From Syntrophaceae bacterium (GTDB lineage: Bacteria; Desulfobacterota; Syntrophia; Syntrophales; UBA2185), in the NCBI GenBank assembly GCA_017885225.1, contig JAFNGM010000240.1, positions 8,522-14,303 of the forward strand: 5,782 nucleotides of DNA. Reading direction: 5' to 3'. The notes beneath the pieces are model-generated. The model had not been told where the DNA came from and ran no database searches. It saw only the letters and a program-made list of their open reading frames with translations. Both the position numbers and the translations under genes were made by a program. Numbering within the stretch: the stretch's first letter is position 1; every line of letters starts with the position of its first letter. Shown piece by piece: positions 1-5,782 of this stretch.

Positions 1-1133
1 TAGCTATCTGTGCGGTGGCGCAGATTAAAAACCATCCAAATTATCATTATTTACGTTTTCAGAACATGTTGCTCGAATGCTTCGAGTCAATAATGGAACA
101 GACCAAGGTTACCTTCGACATGGAAAAGGGTATCAGGAACATCATCACCTGTTCCGATGACGTGTTTGACGCGCGCACCATTTCCAACAATGGTATGACC
201 GATGTCGTCGGCGCCCACTTCCGCGGAGAAGAAAAGATGGCTCAGGAGAGCATCAACGGTTTAGGCTACGCGATGGCGAGCATCCTGAGTGGACATGATG
301 ATGTGATTCTATTCATGGGACACTGCAAGGAATCTCAGAGCGAAAGTCGCAGGATGGTCACGAACCTAGCATACGACCCGTTCTACTGCCGTCCTCTGGG
401 AATGGATTTTCAGAATGTTGATGCCCTGCAGGCGCGGGCCTACATGGAAAAATCGAAAGTGACCGATGAGCACCTTGCGAAGATCGTGGTGCAATCTCGT
501 AAGAAAGCGAAGAAGAACCCCCACGCGCGCGAAAACAAGCTCGTTGGCGAAAAAGAAGTAATGAATTCGCCGATGTATTCTGATCCGTTGCGCGAACTTC
601 ACGTGTATCCCATCACCGATTGGGCTTATGGGATGCTGCTCTGCTGCGAGGAGCGCGTGAAAGAGTTCACTAAAAAGCCCGTGTGGCTCACCGGTTATGG
701 AAGCTGCATGGACAGCTACTTCCTCGGCGACAAGGACCTTGCAGCTAATTTTTCACTGAAGAACGCTTCTGAGAGGGCATACGCGAAAGCCGGCATCAAA
801 AATCCCACAAAAGAAATTCAGCTCTTCGAACTCAGCGATCATGCGGCCTACCAGCTCCCCATGTGGGCAGAGGGAGTCGGTATTGCCGAAGAGGGCAAGG
901 GCGGCAAGTGGATAGATGACGGCGGCATGGACAAATTCAACGTGAACCTTTCGGGCGGCCACCTGAACGGCAGCCCGCTCCTCATCGGCGGCGCGGCCAG
1001 GGCCATCGAATGCGTGCTCCAGCTTCGTGGTGAAGCGGGGGAACGTCAGGTCAAGGGCGTGAAGAAGGCCGTCGCCCAGGCCCAGTACGGCGGTGCCGGG
1101 CAGCACCAGGCCGTAATAGTATTGGAAGCGTAG
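1..1133 (+). CDS. Thiolase-like protein (SCP2-type thiolase superfamily, non-classical active site), 5' end cut by window
   Basis: The frame is open from base 3 to the TAG at 1131-1133, giving 376 visible residues, numbered here from the codon at base 3. A GTG at 15 could be called as start, but the residues before it (AIC) continue a first beta strand, AICAVAQIKNHP, that aligns with GIIGVGQTKHSS of the next gene. The true start therefore lies about ten codons upstream, outside the window. Family features include the segment YDPFYCRPLG near residue 125, a C-terminal SGGHLNGSP loop (317-325) and a closing GGAG turn. The usual nucleophile cysteine position appears to be Ala80 (KMAQE), the GHP histidine position is Ser324, and the C-terminal CxGG cysteine is replaced by Gln (QYGG). 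It resembles the thiolase paralogues that travel with a second thiolase and a DUF35 protein. By family it would be a cytosolic CoA-ester-binding subunit; classical thiolase activity is unlikely. Its substrate is unknown. Confidence 0.85.
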   Translation, partial: AICAVAQIKNHPNYHYLRFQNMLLECFESIMEQTKVTFDMEKGIRNIITCSDDVFDARTISNNGMTDVVGAHFRGEEKMAQESINGLGYAMASILSGHDDVILFMGHCKESQSESRRMVTNLAYDPFYCRPLGMDFQNVDALQARAYMEKSKVTDEHLAKIVVQSRKKAKKNPHARENKLVGEKEVMNSPMYSDPLRELHVYPITDWAYGMLLCCEERVKEFTKKPVWLTGYGSCMDSYFLGDKDLAANFSLKNASERAYAKAGIKNPTKEIQLFELSDHAAYQLPMWAEGVGIAEEGKGGKWIDDGGMDKFNVNLSGGHLNGSPLLIGGAARAIECVLQLRGEAGERQVKGVKKAVAQAQYGGAGQHQAVIVLEA

Positions 1134-1146
1134 GAGAGGTGTAACT

Positions 1147-2346
1147 ATGGCACATAAAAAGAAAAATAGAAATGTTGGAATAATAGGCGTTGGCCAGACG
1201 AAGCACTCCAGCCACCGCGAAGACGTCAACCAGCCTGAAATGATACATGAGGCCATCAGTTTGGCGTTGAAAGACGCCAAGCTTACCATGAAAGACATTG
1301 ATTGCGTCATTCACGGTAATATGGAACTTTTTGAAATGGTACACCAGCCGGATCTCTGGCACACTCTCGGGACCGGGGCGTTTGGAAAGGATTCGATTCG
1401 GATCACCACCGGCGGAACAGTAGGGGCGACTCTGGCCTGCGCGGCGGACAATCTGGTGTCATCGGGAATGTATGATATCGTGCTGGCGATTGGATTTGAG
1501 AAACTCCAGGAAGGAAATACCACCGGCGGCATCACCAATATGGCCGACCCGCTCTGGTTCCGCAAGATACAGGCTGGGGCTCTTACCGGTTCTTCAGCGT
1601 ATGATGTTGAACGGGAATTCGGGCTTGAGCGCGCCAACAGGGCGTCGATGATATACCGCATCATCATGGATAAACACGCCGGGCTCAACCCGAACGCGCA
1701 CCGTGCCTTCGGGCTTGATTTTAACCAGATCGATGATCTAATTAAAATCTCGCCCAAACTCGTCGGCGAGCTGAAGCTCATCGAAATGTGTTCCCAGTCT
1801 GACGGTGCGTGCTGCGTTATCTTCGCCTGCGAGAAAAGGGCGAAAGATATCTCCAAGAACCCGGTCTGGATCCGGGACCACATCACCGCTCATAAAGAAG
1901 AGACATTCAACATATTCGGCTATAACCGTGAATTCCCGGTTGTGAAGACGCACAAGTTTGCAGCCGAACACCTCTTCAAGCGCAACGAAATCAAAGACCC
2001 GCTCGGATACTTCGACGTGTTTGAAATGTACGATCCCGCTTCGTGGTGGGCTATCGACTGGTTACGGGACTTCTTCGGCCTCAAGGGCGACGAGCACCTC
2101 AAGCTCGTCGAGAACAAGGAGATTATGATCGGCGGTAAGATGCCCATTAATCCGTCCGGCGGTGTCATCGGGTCGAATCCGATCGGTGCGACCGCGCTGG
2201 TGCGGGTGGCCGAGGCGGCATTACAGATACGCGGCAATGCAGGTCCACACCAGATCCCTACCCCGGTCAAGCATGCTCTGGCATCAGGGTTCGGCGGTAC
2301 GATGTGGACCGTGCTCATGATGCTGGAGAAGGAACTTAACTGGTAG
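1147..2346 (+). CDS. Thiolase-like protein (SCP-x/acetyl-CoA acetyltransferase-like, catalytic residues substituted)
   Basis: This is a complete 399-residue gene, normal thiolase length. AGGAGAGG at 1132-1139 overlaps the previous stop codon and sits 7 bases before the ATG, which fixes the start and suggests translational coupling. The N-terminal strand is VGIIGVGQTKHS (10-21), followed by DIVLAIGFEKL (110-120), CSQSDGACCVIF (215-226), VFEMYDPASWW (291-301), NPSGGVIGSNPIGATAL (335-351) and a final GFGGTMW turn. When aligned by the conserved DIVLA strand, the residue at the nucleophile elbow is Gly90 (TTGGTVGA) rather than Cys. The GHP histidine is Asn344, and the last catalytic Cys is Gly381. 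Cys98 lies within the following helix, not at the elbow. Automatic annotation would probably say acetyl-CoA acetyltransferase, which the residues do not support. Thiolase-fold aldolases such as Ltp2 of steroid side-chain degradation also lack the thiolase cysteine, so a retro-aldol or C-C lyase role with the DUF35 partner is a reasonable alternative. It probably pairs with the upstream paralogue. Confidence 0.88.
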   Translation: MAHKKKNRNVGIIGVGQTKHSSHREDVNQPEMIHEAISLALKDAKLTMKDIDCVIHGNMELFEMVHQPDLWHTLGTGAFGKDSIRITTGGTVGATLACAADNLVSSGMYDIVLAIGFEKLQEGNTTGGITNMADPLWFRKIQAGALTGSSAYDVEREFGLERANRASMIYRIIMDKHAGLNPNAHRAFGLDFNQIDDLIKISPKLVGELKLIEMCSQSDGACCVIFACEKRAKDISKNPVWIRDHITAHKEETFNIFGYNREFPVVKTHKFAAEHLFKRNEIKDPLGYFDVFEMYDPASWWAIDWLRDFFGLKGDEHLKLVENKEIMIGGKMPINPSGGVIGSNPIGATALVRVAEAALQIRGNAGPHQIPTPVKHALASGFGGTMWTVLMMLEKELNW

Positions 2347-2356
2347 GAGGACAATC

Positions 2357-3547
2357 ATGGCAGAATACTGGGAAATAAAAGTAGAAGATATATTCAACTC
2401 TATGCAAGAGCGTTTCCGGCCCGAAGGCGCCAAGGATGTCGACGCGATTTTCGGCTACGACATCCAGGGCGAAGGCAAATGGAAATTGACTGTAAAGAAC
2501 AACGACATGAAGATCGAGAAGTCCGATGATCTGTCCGGCTGCGTTGCAACCATGAGTGCTGACGGCGAGACGTTTGTTGGCGTAAACACCGGTAAAGTCG
2601 ACGCGACGAACGCCTTCATGAGCGGCAAAGTCAAGGTTGACGGCGACATGGGTGCGTTCGGAAAAACCGGAAAGCTGTTCCGCAAGTTCGTCATTCCCAA
2701 GAAGGAAATGTCGACAAAAGACTATCTCGCGGATATGTTCGGGACCGTTATCAAACGTTTCAAGCCTTCAGAAGCGGAAGGTCTCGACGCGTCGTTCGCC
2801 TTTGATCTCGGCGGACCGGATGGCGGCAAATGGACGGTTATCATCAAGGAAAAGAAATGCACGGTCACCACGACTATAGAGGGGAAGCCGACGGTTACTC
2901 TGGAATTCAACGAAGCTAAGGATTACGTTGATTTTATACTCGGGAAGATCGATGCACAGAGCATCCTGGCTGCCGGAAAGGCGGCCGCAAAGGGCGACAT
3001 CAACATGATGGCGTCAAAGTGGCCAGTCCTTTTTGAAAAGTACAAGGACCCAATGGCCGGTAACATTCCTGAGCAGGAGCTCTTGGTACTCAAGAAGACA
3101 ATATCGGTGAACCAGAAGTTTTCAACAGGTCCCATCATGGGCAAGTTCCTCAAGGGGCTGAAAGATAAAAAAATATACGCGAATAAATGTCCCAAGTGCG
3201 GCCGTTTGCAGCTGCCGCCGCGGGAAGTGTGCGCCGAGTGCCGGGTACGCGCGAAGGATTTCGTCGAAGTCGGGCCCAAGGGCGAAGTCCGCTACATGGA
3301 CCTCGTCTATTACGCAATGCCCGATCCGCTTACTGGCGTGGCTAGGGAGACACCGTATGGGGCCCTCAACGTGCTTCTGGACGGATGCAAAGGCAATGAA
3401 ACCCTGCCGCATTTTATTAGAAAGGACCAGATAGAGAAAATCCAGTTAGGATGGAACGAGAAAAAGGGAACCCGCGTCCGTCCCGTCTGGGAGGAAAACC
3501 GGATCGGTGATATCTGGGACATTAAATATTTCGAGATAGATGAGTAA
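2357..3547 (+). CDS. SCP2-SCP2-DUF35 fusion protein (tandem sterol-carrier domains plus zinc-ribbon/OB-fold)
   Basis: This is a complete 396-residue protein; AGGAGG at 2345-2350 overlaps the upstream TAG and lies 6 bases before the ATG. Residues about 5-113 form one SCP2-like domain ending in the typical GKVKVDGDMGAF motif. Residues about 118-232 form a second, with GKAAAKGDINMM at the matching place. The two copies share the pattern RF(R/K)P...D(A)xFxxDxxGxxxGKW, so they are a diverged internal duplication. Residues about 258-395 are a DUF35 domain: a helix, a rubredoxin-like zinc ribbon with all four cysteines (C278, C281, C292, C295; CPKC and CAEC, with the LPPREVC signature), then an OB-fold. 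SCP2 domains bind lipids and fatty acyl-CoA. DUF35 proteins act as partners of thiolases and HMG-CoA synthases and can form a shared CoA tunnel in archaea. Inference: this subunit joins the two thiolase-like proteins and presents a hydrophobic substrate. No signal peptide or membrane segment is visible, so it should be cytosolic. Confidence 0.88.
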   Translation: MAEYWEIKVEDIFNSMQERFRPEGAKDVDAIFGYDIQGEGKWKLTVKNNDMKIEKSDDLSGCVATMSADGETFVGVNTGKVDATNAFMSGKVKVDGDMGAFGKTGKLFRKFVIPKKEMSTKDYLADMFGTVIKRFKPSEAEGLDASFAFDLGGPDGGKWTVIIKEKKCTVTTTIEGKPTVTLEFNEAKDYVDFILGKIDAQSILAAGKAAAKGDINMMASKWPVLFEKYKDPMAGNIPEQELLVLKKTISVNQKFSTGPIMGKFLKGLKDKKIYANKCPKCGRLQLPPREVCAECRVRAKDFVEVGPKGEVRYMDLVYYAMPDPLTGVARETPYGALNVLLDGCKGNETLPHFIRKDQIEKIQLGWNEKKGTRVRPVWEENRIGDIWDIKYFEIDE

Positions 3548-3551
3548 GGAG
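3546..3551 (+). promoter_or_regulatory. Ribosome binding site AAGGAG that decides the start at 3559
   Basis: AAGGAG overlaps the TAA stop of the SCP2-DUF35 gene. It is only 1 base from the ATG at 3553 but 7 bases from the in-frame ATG at 3559. The second ATG is therefore the better start, and the protein begins MAKKEMKG rather than MVMAKKEM. Confidence 0.75.
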
Positions 3552-3558
3552 TATGGTC

Positions 3559-4989
3559 ATGGCAAAAAAGGAAATGAAAGGATTTGAAGACAGCTATATT
3601 GTTGAAGGTAAGATGGCGCTCCCTTATACCTACTTCGCCGGCCGTGTAGGCAGCAAGTTCATTACTACGCTCCGCGACCAGAAGAAGATTATGGGAGTGA
3701 AATGCCCGACCTGTAACAAGGTCTATCTTCCCCCGCGGCAGGTGTGCGAGAAGGATTTCACCGACATCCGTGACAATTGGGTCGAGGTGAAGAATAGCGG
3801 CGTGGTGACCAACTTTACTGTCGTGCGGTATGACGACAAGCACCTTCCCCGCAAAGCGCCGTTTACTTTGGCGCTGATAAAGCTGGATGGGGCAGATACC
3901 CCGTTTATGCATATTCTGGAAGGTATAAAGCCGGAAGAGGTGAAGATCGGCATGAAGGTAGAGGCTGAGTTTGCTGCGCAGACGACCAATACCATTCTTG
4001 ACATAGATCATTTCAAGCCGGCGGCTGCAGAGAAGAACGTATTCGAACGGCCCGGTACCGGAAGAAAACCGTGGAAACCGGAAGATGAACATGAAACACA
4101 AGAAAAAAGAAGAGGAGGAAAACCTGATATGTCGACACCAGTAATAATTACCGCTGCGCTGTCCGGCGCGGCGACTATGAAGAACCAGATCCCCAGCGTT
4201 CCGTATACTCCCGCCGAGTTCGCCGAAGAGGCTTACAAATGCTGGAAAGCGGGCGCGGCTATGGTTCACGTCCATGCACGGGGGGAAGACGGCATGGCCA
4301 CCCATGAGCATGACCGTATCAGGGCGACTCACGATGCGATCAAGGAAAGGTGCCCGGATCTTATCGTGAACCTAAGCTCCGCTGTCGGCATGGGCAAAAC
4401 AGCAGAGCAGCGGATATCCCAGATCGTGGCGATCAAGCCGGAGATGGCGTCCCTGAACACCAACACTATGAACTTCAGTATCATTGACCGCAAAACTGGG
4501 AAGATATTCATCGATTACGTGTTCGAGAACACATTCACCATGGTGCAGGATTTCGGCAAGGCCATGGAAAAAAACGGCGTGAAGCCTGAAATCGAGTGCT
4601 ACGACATCGGCGGATTAGACAACACCTTGCTCGTTGCGAAGCAGGGCTTCTTCACCGACCCGATGAACTTCAACTTCGTATGGGGAGTCGCGGGCGGACA
4701 GGCTTTCCGGTCCGAGGCATTCATCGCCATGATGAACGCGATTCCCCCGAAAGCGAACTTCACCACTTGCGGCGTAGGCACCGACGAGTTCCCCTGCATC
4801 ATGCAGTCGTGCATGCTAGGAGGACACATGAGAGTCGGACTCGAGGACAACATCCGGATGCCGAACGGCGAACTCGCCAAAGGAAACTACGAACTCGTTG
4901 AAGTGGCTGTCAGGATAGCCGAGTGCCTTGGTCGTCCGGTAGCTACGGCGGATGAAGCCCGCCTGATCATGGGCATTAAGAAAAGATAG
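3559..4989 (+). CDS. DUF35 (OB-fold) - BKACE (DUF849 beta-keto acid cleavage enzyme) fusion protein
   Basis: From the preferred ATG at 3559 the protein has 476 residues. Residues 1 to about 155 are a DUF35 domain: N-terminal helix, a zinc ribbon with C49, C52 and C63 but Asp66 where the fourth Cys is expected (CEKD), the LPPRQVC signature, then an OB-fold ending near IDHFKP. Residues about 156-190 are a charged, Lys/Glu/Arg-rich linker. Residues 191-476 are a full-length BKACE (about 286 residues, near the family's usual 270-310) with HVH (H237, H239) and GGHMRVGLEDN (R425, E429, D430). These match the Zn ligands His46, His48, Glu230 and catalytic Arg226, Asp231 of Kce. Such enzymes convert a beta-keto acid plus acetyl-CoA to acetoacetate plus a shorter acyl-CoA. 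Pocket differences from Kce, aligned from memory, suggest another substrate. DUF35 and BKACE are normally separate proteins, and an internal ribosome binding site at the border suggests a second shorter product or a recent merger. Confidence 0.88.
   Translation: MAKKEMKGFEDSYIVEGKMALPYTYFAGRVGSKFITTLRDQKKIMGVKCPTCNKVYLPPRQVCEKDFTDIRDNWVEVKNSGVVTNFTVVRYDDKHLPRKAPFTLALIKLDGADTPFMHILEGIKPEEVKIGMKVEAEFAAQTTNTILDIDHFKPAAAEKNVFERPGTGRKPWKPEDEHETQEKRRGGKPDMSTPVIITAALSGAATMKNQIPSVPYTPAEFAEEAYKCWKAGAAMVHVHARGEDGMATHEHDRIRATHDAIKERCPDLIVNLSSAVGMGKTAEQRISQIVAIKPEMASLNTNTMNFSIIDRKTGKIFIDYVFENTFTMVQDFGKAMEKNGVKPEIECYDIGGLDNTLLVAKQGFFTDPMNFNFVWGVAGGQAFRSEAFIAMMNAIPPKANFTTCGVGTDEFPCIMQSCMLGGHMRVGLEDNIRMPNGELAKGNYELVEVAVRIAECLGRPVATADEARLIMGIKKR
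4113..4118 (+). promoter_or_regulatory. Internal ribosome binding site AGGAGG before the BKACE domain
   Basis: A perfect AGGAGG lies inside the linker coding sequence, 10 bases before the in-frame ATG at 4129. That ATG opens exactly at the normal N-terminus of a BKACE protein. It is as strong as the ribosome binding sites of the other genes here. It is either a working internal start or a relic of a separate gene. Confidence 0.65.
4129..4989 (+). CDS. Possible separate translation product: stand-alone BKACE (3-keto-5-aminohexanoate cleavage-type enzyme)
   Basis: Nested in frame within the fusion gene, this alternative product starts at Met191 of the fusion and has 286 residues, the size of ordinary BKACE proteins. 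Its start, MSTPVIITAALSGA, matches the first strand of the TIM barrel in this family, so nothing essential would be missing. The support is the AGGAGG 10 bases upstream and the lack of any recognisable fold in the 35 residues before it. The reaction would be Zn-dependent and cytosolic: beta-keto acid plus acetyl-CoA to acetoacetate plus acyl-CoA. In its own numbering the metal ligands are H47, H49 and E239, with R235 and D240 beside them. Alanine 15 stands where Kce has Glu14, and GVGTDE replaces the usual GVGRHQ-like segment. The substrate is probably not 3-keto-5-aminohexanoate; the name is only the family label. Whether this form is really made cannot be decided from sequence. Confidence 0.5.
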   Translation: MSTPVIITAALSGAATMKNQIPSVPYTPAEFAEEAYKCWKAGAAMVHVHARGEDGMATHEHDRIRATHDAIKERCPDLIVNLSSAVGMGKTAEQRISQIVAIKPEMASLNTNTMNFSIIDRKTGKIFIDYVFENTFTMVQDFGKAMEKNGVKPEIECYDIGGLDNTLLVAKQGFFTDPMNFNFVWGVAGGQAFRSEAFIAMMNAIPPKANFTTCGVGTDEFPCIMQSCMLGGHMRVGLEDNIRMPNGELAKGNYELVEVAVRIAECLGRPVATADEARLIMGIKKR

Positions 4990-5032
4990 TAATTGATTAG
5001 GTATCACTTAATATAAACTTGGGGGGTGCGTG
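4990..5032 (+). other. Intergenic gap, A/T-rich, with G-run ribosome binding site
   Basis: This is the only gap longer than 13 bases between genes. The first 31 bases are 25 A/T, unlike the surrounding coding sequence, and no stem-loop terminator is visible. Six G's at 5021-5026 lie 6 bases before the ATG at 5033 and can act as a G-U-tolerant Shine-Dalgarno sequence. I see no well-spaced sigma-70 promoter. The next gene may still be co-transcribed. Confidence 0.5.
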
Positions 5033-5782
5033 ATGGAATTATCAGAAAAAACCATGAATGATGTTTTTCGGAACCGCGTCAATAAGTACGGGAATCGTCT
5101 TGCCATCGAAAAAAAGATGGGAGGCGTTTGGCACGGCGCCACCTGGAACGAATATTACGACCGGGCGCGTGCCGTAGGCCTTGGTCTCTGGTCGCTGGGA
5201 GTCAGGAAGGGAAATATGGTTTCCATACTTTCTGAAAACAGGCTGGAATGGCTTTATACCGATATGGGCTCGCTGGGAATCGGCGTCTGCGTAATCCCGG
5301 TGTACCCCACCCTGGCTTCTGAGGATATCGAGTATATTGTCAATAATTCCGAATCGAAGGTCATTGTGCCGGAAAACAAGAACCAGCTCAAAAAGGTGCT
5401 ACAGATCGTGGACAAGTGCCCCAGCCTTGAAAAGATAATCGTAATGGAAGAAAAGGATGCCGCGGGTCATCCCAAAGTCATGAGTTTCAAGGATCTCATG
5501 GAACTCGGAAGGAGAAAATACACCGAAGACCCTTCTCTCTTTGAAAAGCTGTCACAGGAAGTAACGGTTGATGAACTTGCCACCATCGTGTACACATCCG
5601 GCACAACCGGATTGCCCAAGGGCGCCATGATAACCCACGGTAATATTTTCTGGGTGGTCCAGTCCCTGGACGCGATCCGTCCCCATTTTGCGTCCGACAA
5701 GGACTGCACGGTTCCTTTCCTTCCACATTCTCATGAGTTTGAACGGATCGCGGGCCATTTCTACGGCATGTACTGCGGCATT
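5033..5782 (+). CDS. Long-chain acyl-CoA synthetase (AMP-forming, COG1022/FadD15-like), 3' end cut by window
   Basis: The frame is open from ATG 5033 to the last base, giving 250 residues of a protein that usually has about 600. The ATG is preceded by a G-run ribosome binding site. The N-terminus (TMNDVFRNRVNKYGNRLAI) and SENRLEWLYTDMGSLGIG (67-84) fit the adenylate-forming family. VYPTLASEDIEYIVNNSESK (90-109) is a typical long-chain synthetase segment. The nucleotide-binding loop is complete at 184-198 (TIVYTSGTTGLPKGA), and FLPHSHEFERIAGHFYG (229-245) matches the LPLSHVFERI signature of COG1022 synthetases. It would activate a fatty or other hydrophobic carboxylic acid with ATP and CoA, giving acyl-CoA, AMP and PPi. 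The C-terminal domain and substrate-gate region lie outside the window. Its place after the C-C bond enzymes suggests that it supplies their substrate or re-activates a product acid. Confidence 0.92.
   Translation, partial: MELSEKTMNDVFRNRVNKYGNRLAIEKKMGGVWHGATWNEYYDRARAVGLGLWSLGVRKGNMVSILSENRLEWLYTDMGSLGIGVCVIPVYPTLASEDIEYIVNNSESKVIVPENKNQLKKVLQIVDKCPSLEKIIVMEEKDAAGHPKVMSFKDLMELGRRKYTEDPSLFEKLSQEVTVDELATIVYTSGTTGLPKGAMITHGNIFWVVQSLDAIRPHFASDKDCTVPFLPHSHEFERIAGHFYGMYCGI

Noticed and set aside
15..17. GTG as the true start of the first thiolase-like gene
   Set aside because: The in-frame residues before it match the first beta strand of the neighbouring paralogue, and there is no ribosome binding site in the preceding 14 bases.
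753..1310. Minus-strand open frame of 185 codons
   Set aside because: It is antisense to the C-terminus of the first thiolase-like gene and the start of the second; no family features.
4103..4109. AAAAAAG, a classical -1 slippery heptamer near the DUF35-BKACE border
   Set aside because: It is not in the phase needed for slippage from the coding frame (codons read GAA AAA AGA), and the frame that fits the phase has two stops just upstream. The genes are already in frame without a shift.
4091..4144. Small frame ATG AAA CAC AAG ... TAA (17 residues) at the border
   Set aside because: No ribosome binding site and no homology; likely a by-product of the A/G-rich linker.
3310..4332. Long open frame of 340 codons on the minus strand
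   Set aside because: It lies opposite two genes with clear domain homology, shows no recognisable motif, is rich in His/Arg/Phe/Ser as in antisense shadows, and crosses a gene boundary.
4987..5017. Possible promoter (TTGATT and TATAAA or TAATAT) before the acyl-CoA synthetase
   Set aside because: The spacing between the boxes is 10 or 13 bases, too short for sigma-70, and a start from the TATAAA would fall within the ribosome binding site.

Overview
The window is a compact, single-direction (+) bacterial gene cluster of about 53% G+C by eye. Its genes look like CoA-thioester carbon-carbon bond chemistry. It holds three complete genes and two cut by the window edges. The first four genes lie only 10-13 bases apart, and each of genes 2-4 has a Shine-Dalgarno sequence overlapping or touching the upstream stop codon, so they read as one translationally linked operon. 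The set of families (SCP2-type thiolase-like proteins, DUF35 OB-fold proteins, SCP2 lipid-binding domains, a BKACE/DUF849 enzyme and a COG1022 acyl-CoA synthetase) is typical of bacteria that degrade fatty, aromatic or steroid-like acids, often anaerobic Desulfobacterota or relatives. That taxonomic guess is inference only; no marker gene is present.

Layout: 1-1133, a thiolase-like protein missing its first ~10 residues; 1147-2346, a second, different thiolase-like protein; 2357-3547, a fusion of two SCP2 domains and a DUF35 zinc-ribbon/OB-fold domain; 3559-4989, a fusion of a DUF35 protein and a beta-keto acid cleavage enzyme (BKACE); 4990-5032, a short A/T-rich gap; 5033 to the right edge, the first 250 residues of a long-chain acyl-CoA synthetase. 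No RNA genes, mobile elements, CRISPR arrays or convincing terminators were seen.

How the genes may work together: the synthetase would activate a hydrophobic acid to its CoA ester, the SCP2 domains could hold the lipophilic acyl chain, and the two thiolase-like proteins with DUF35 partners could form a complex that makes or breaks a C-C bond. The BKACE would exchange a beta-keto acid with acetyl-CoA to give acetoacetate and a new acyl-CoA. Both thiolase-like proteins appear to lack the classical Cys-His-Cys catalytic residues, so a plain thiolase reaction is doubtful. A retro-aldolase-like role, by analogy with Ltp2-ChsH2 of steroid side-chain breakdown, is an alternative.

The most unusual points are the two domain fusions. 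The DUF35-BKACE fusion has a perfect internal ribosome binding site and ATG at the domain border, so it may yield two proteins or may be a recent merger of two genes.
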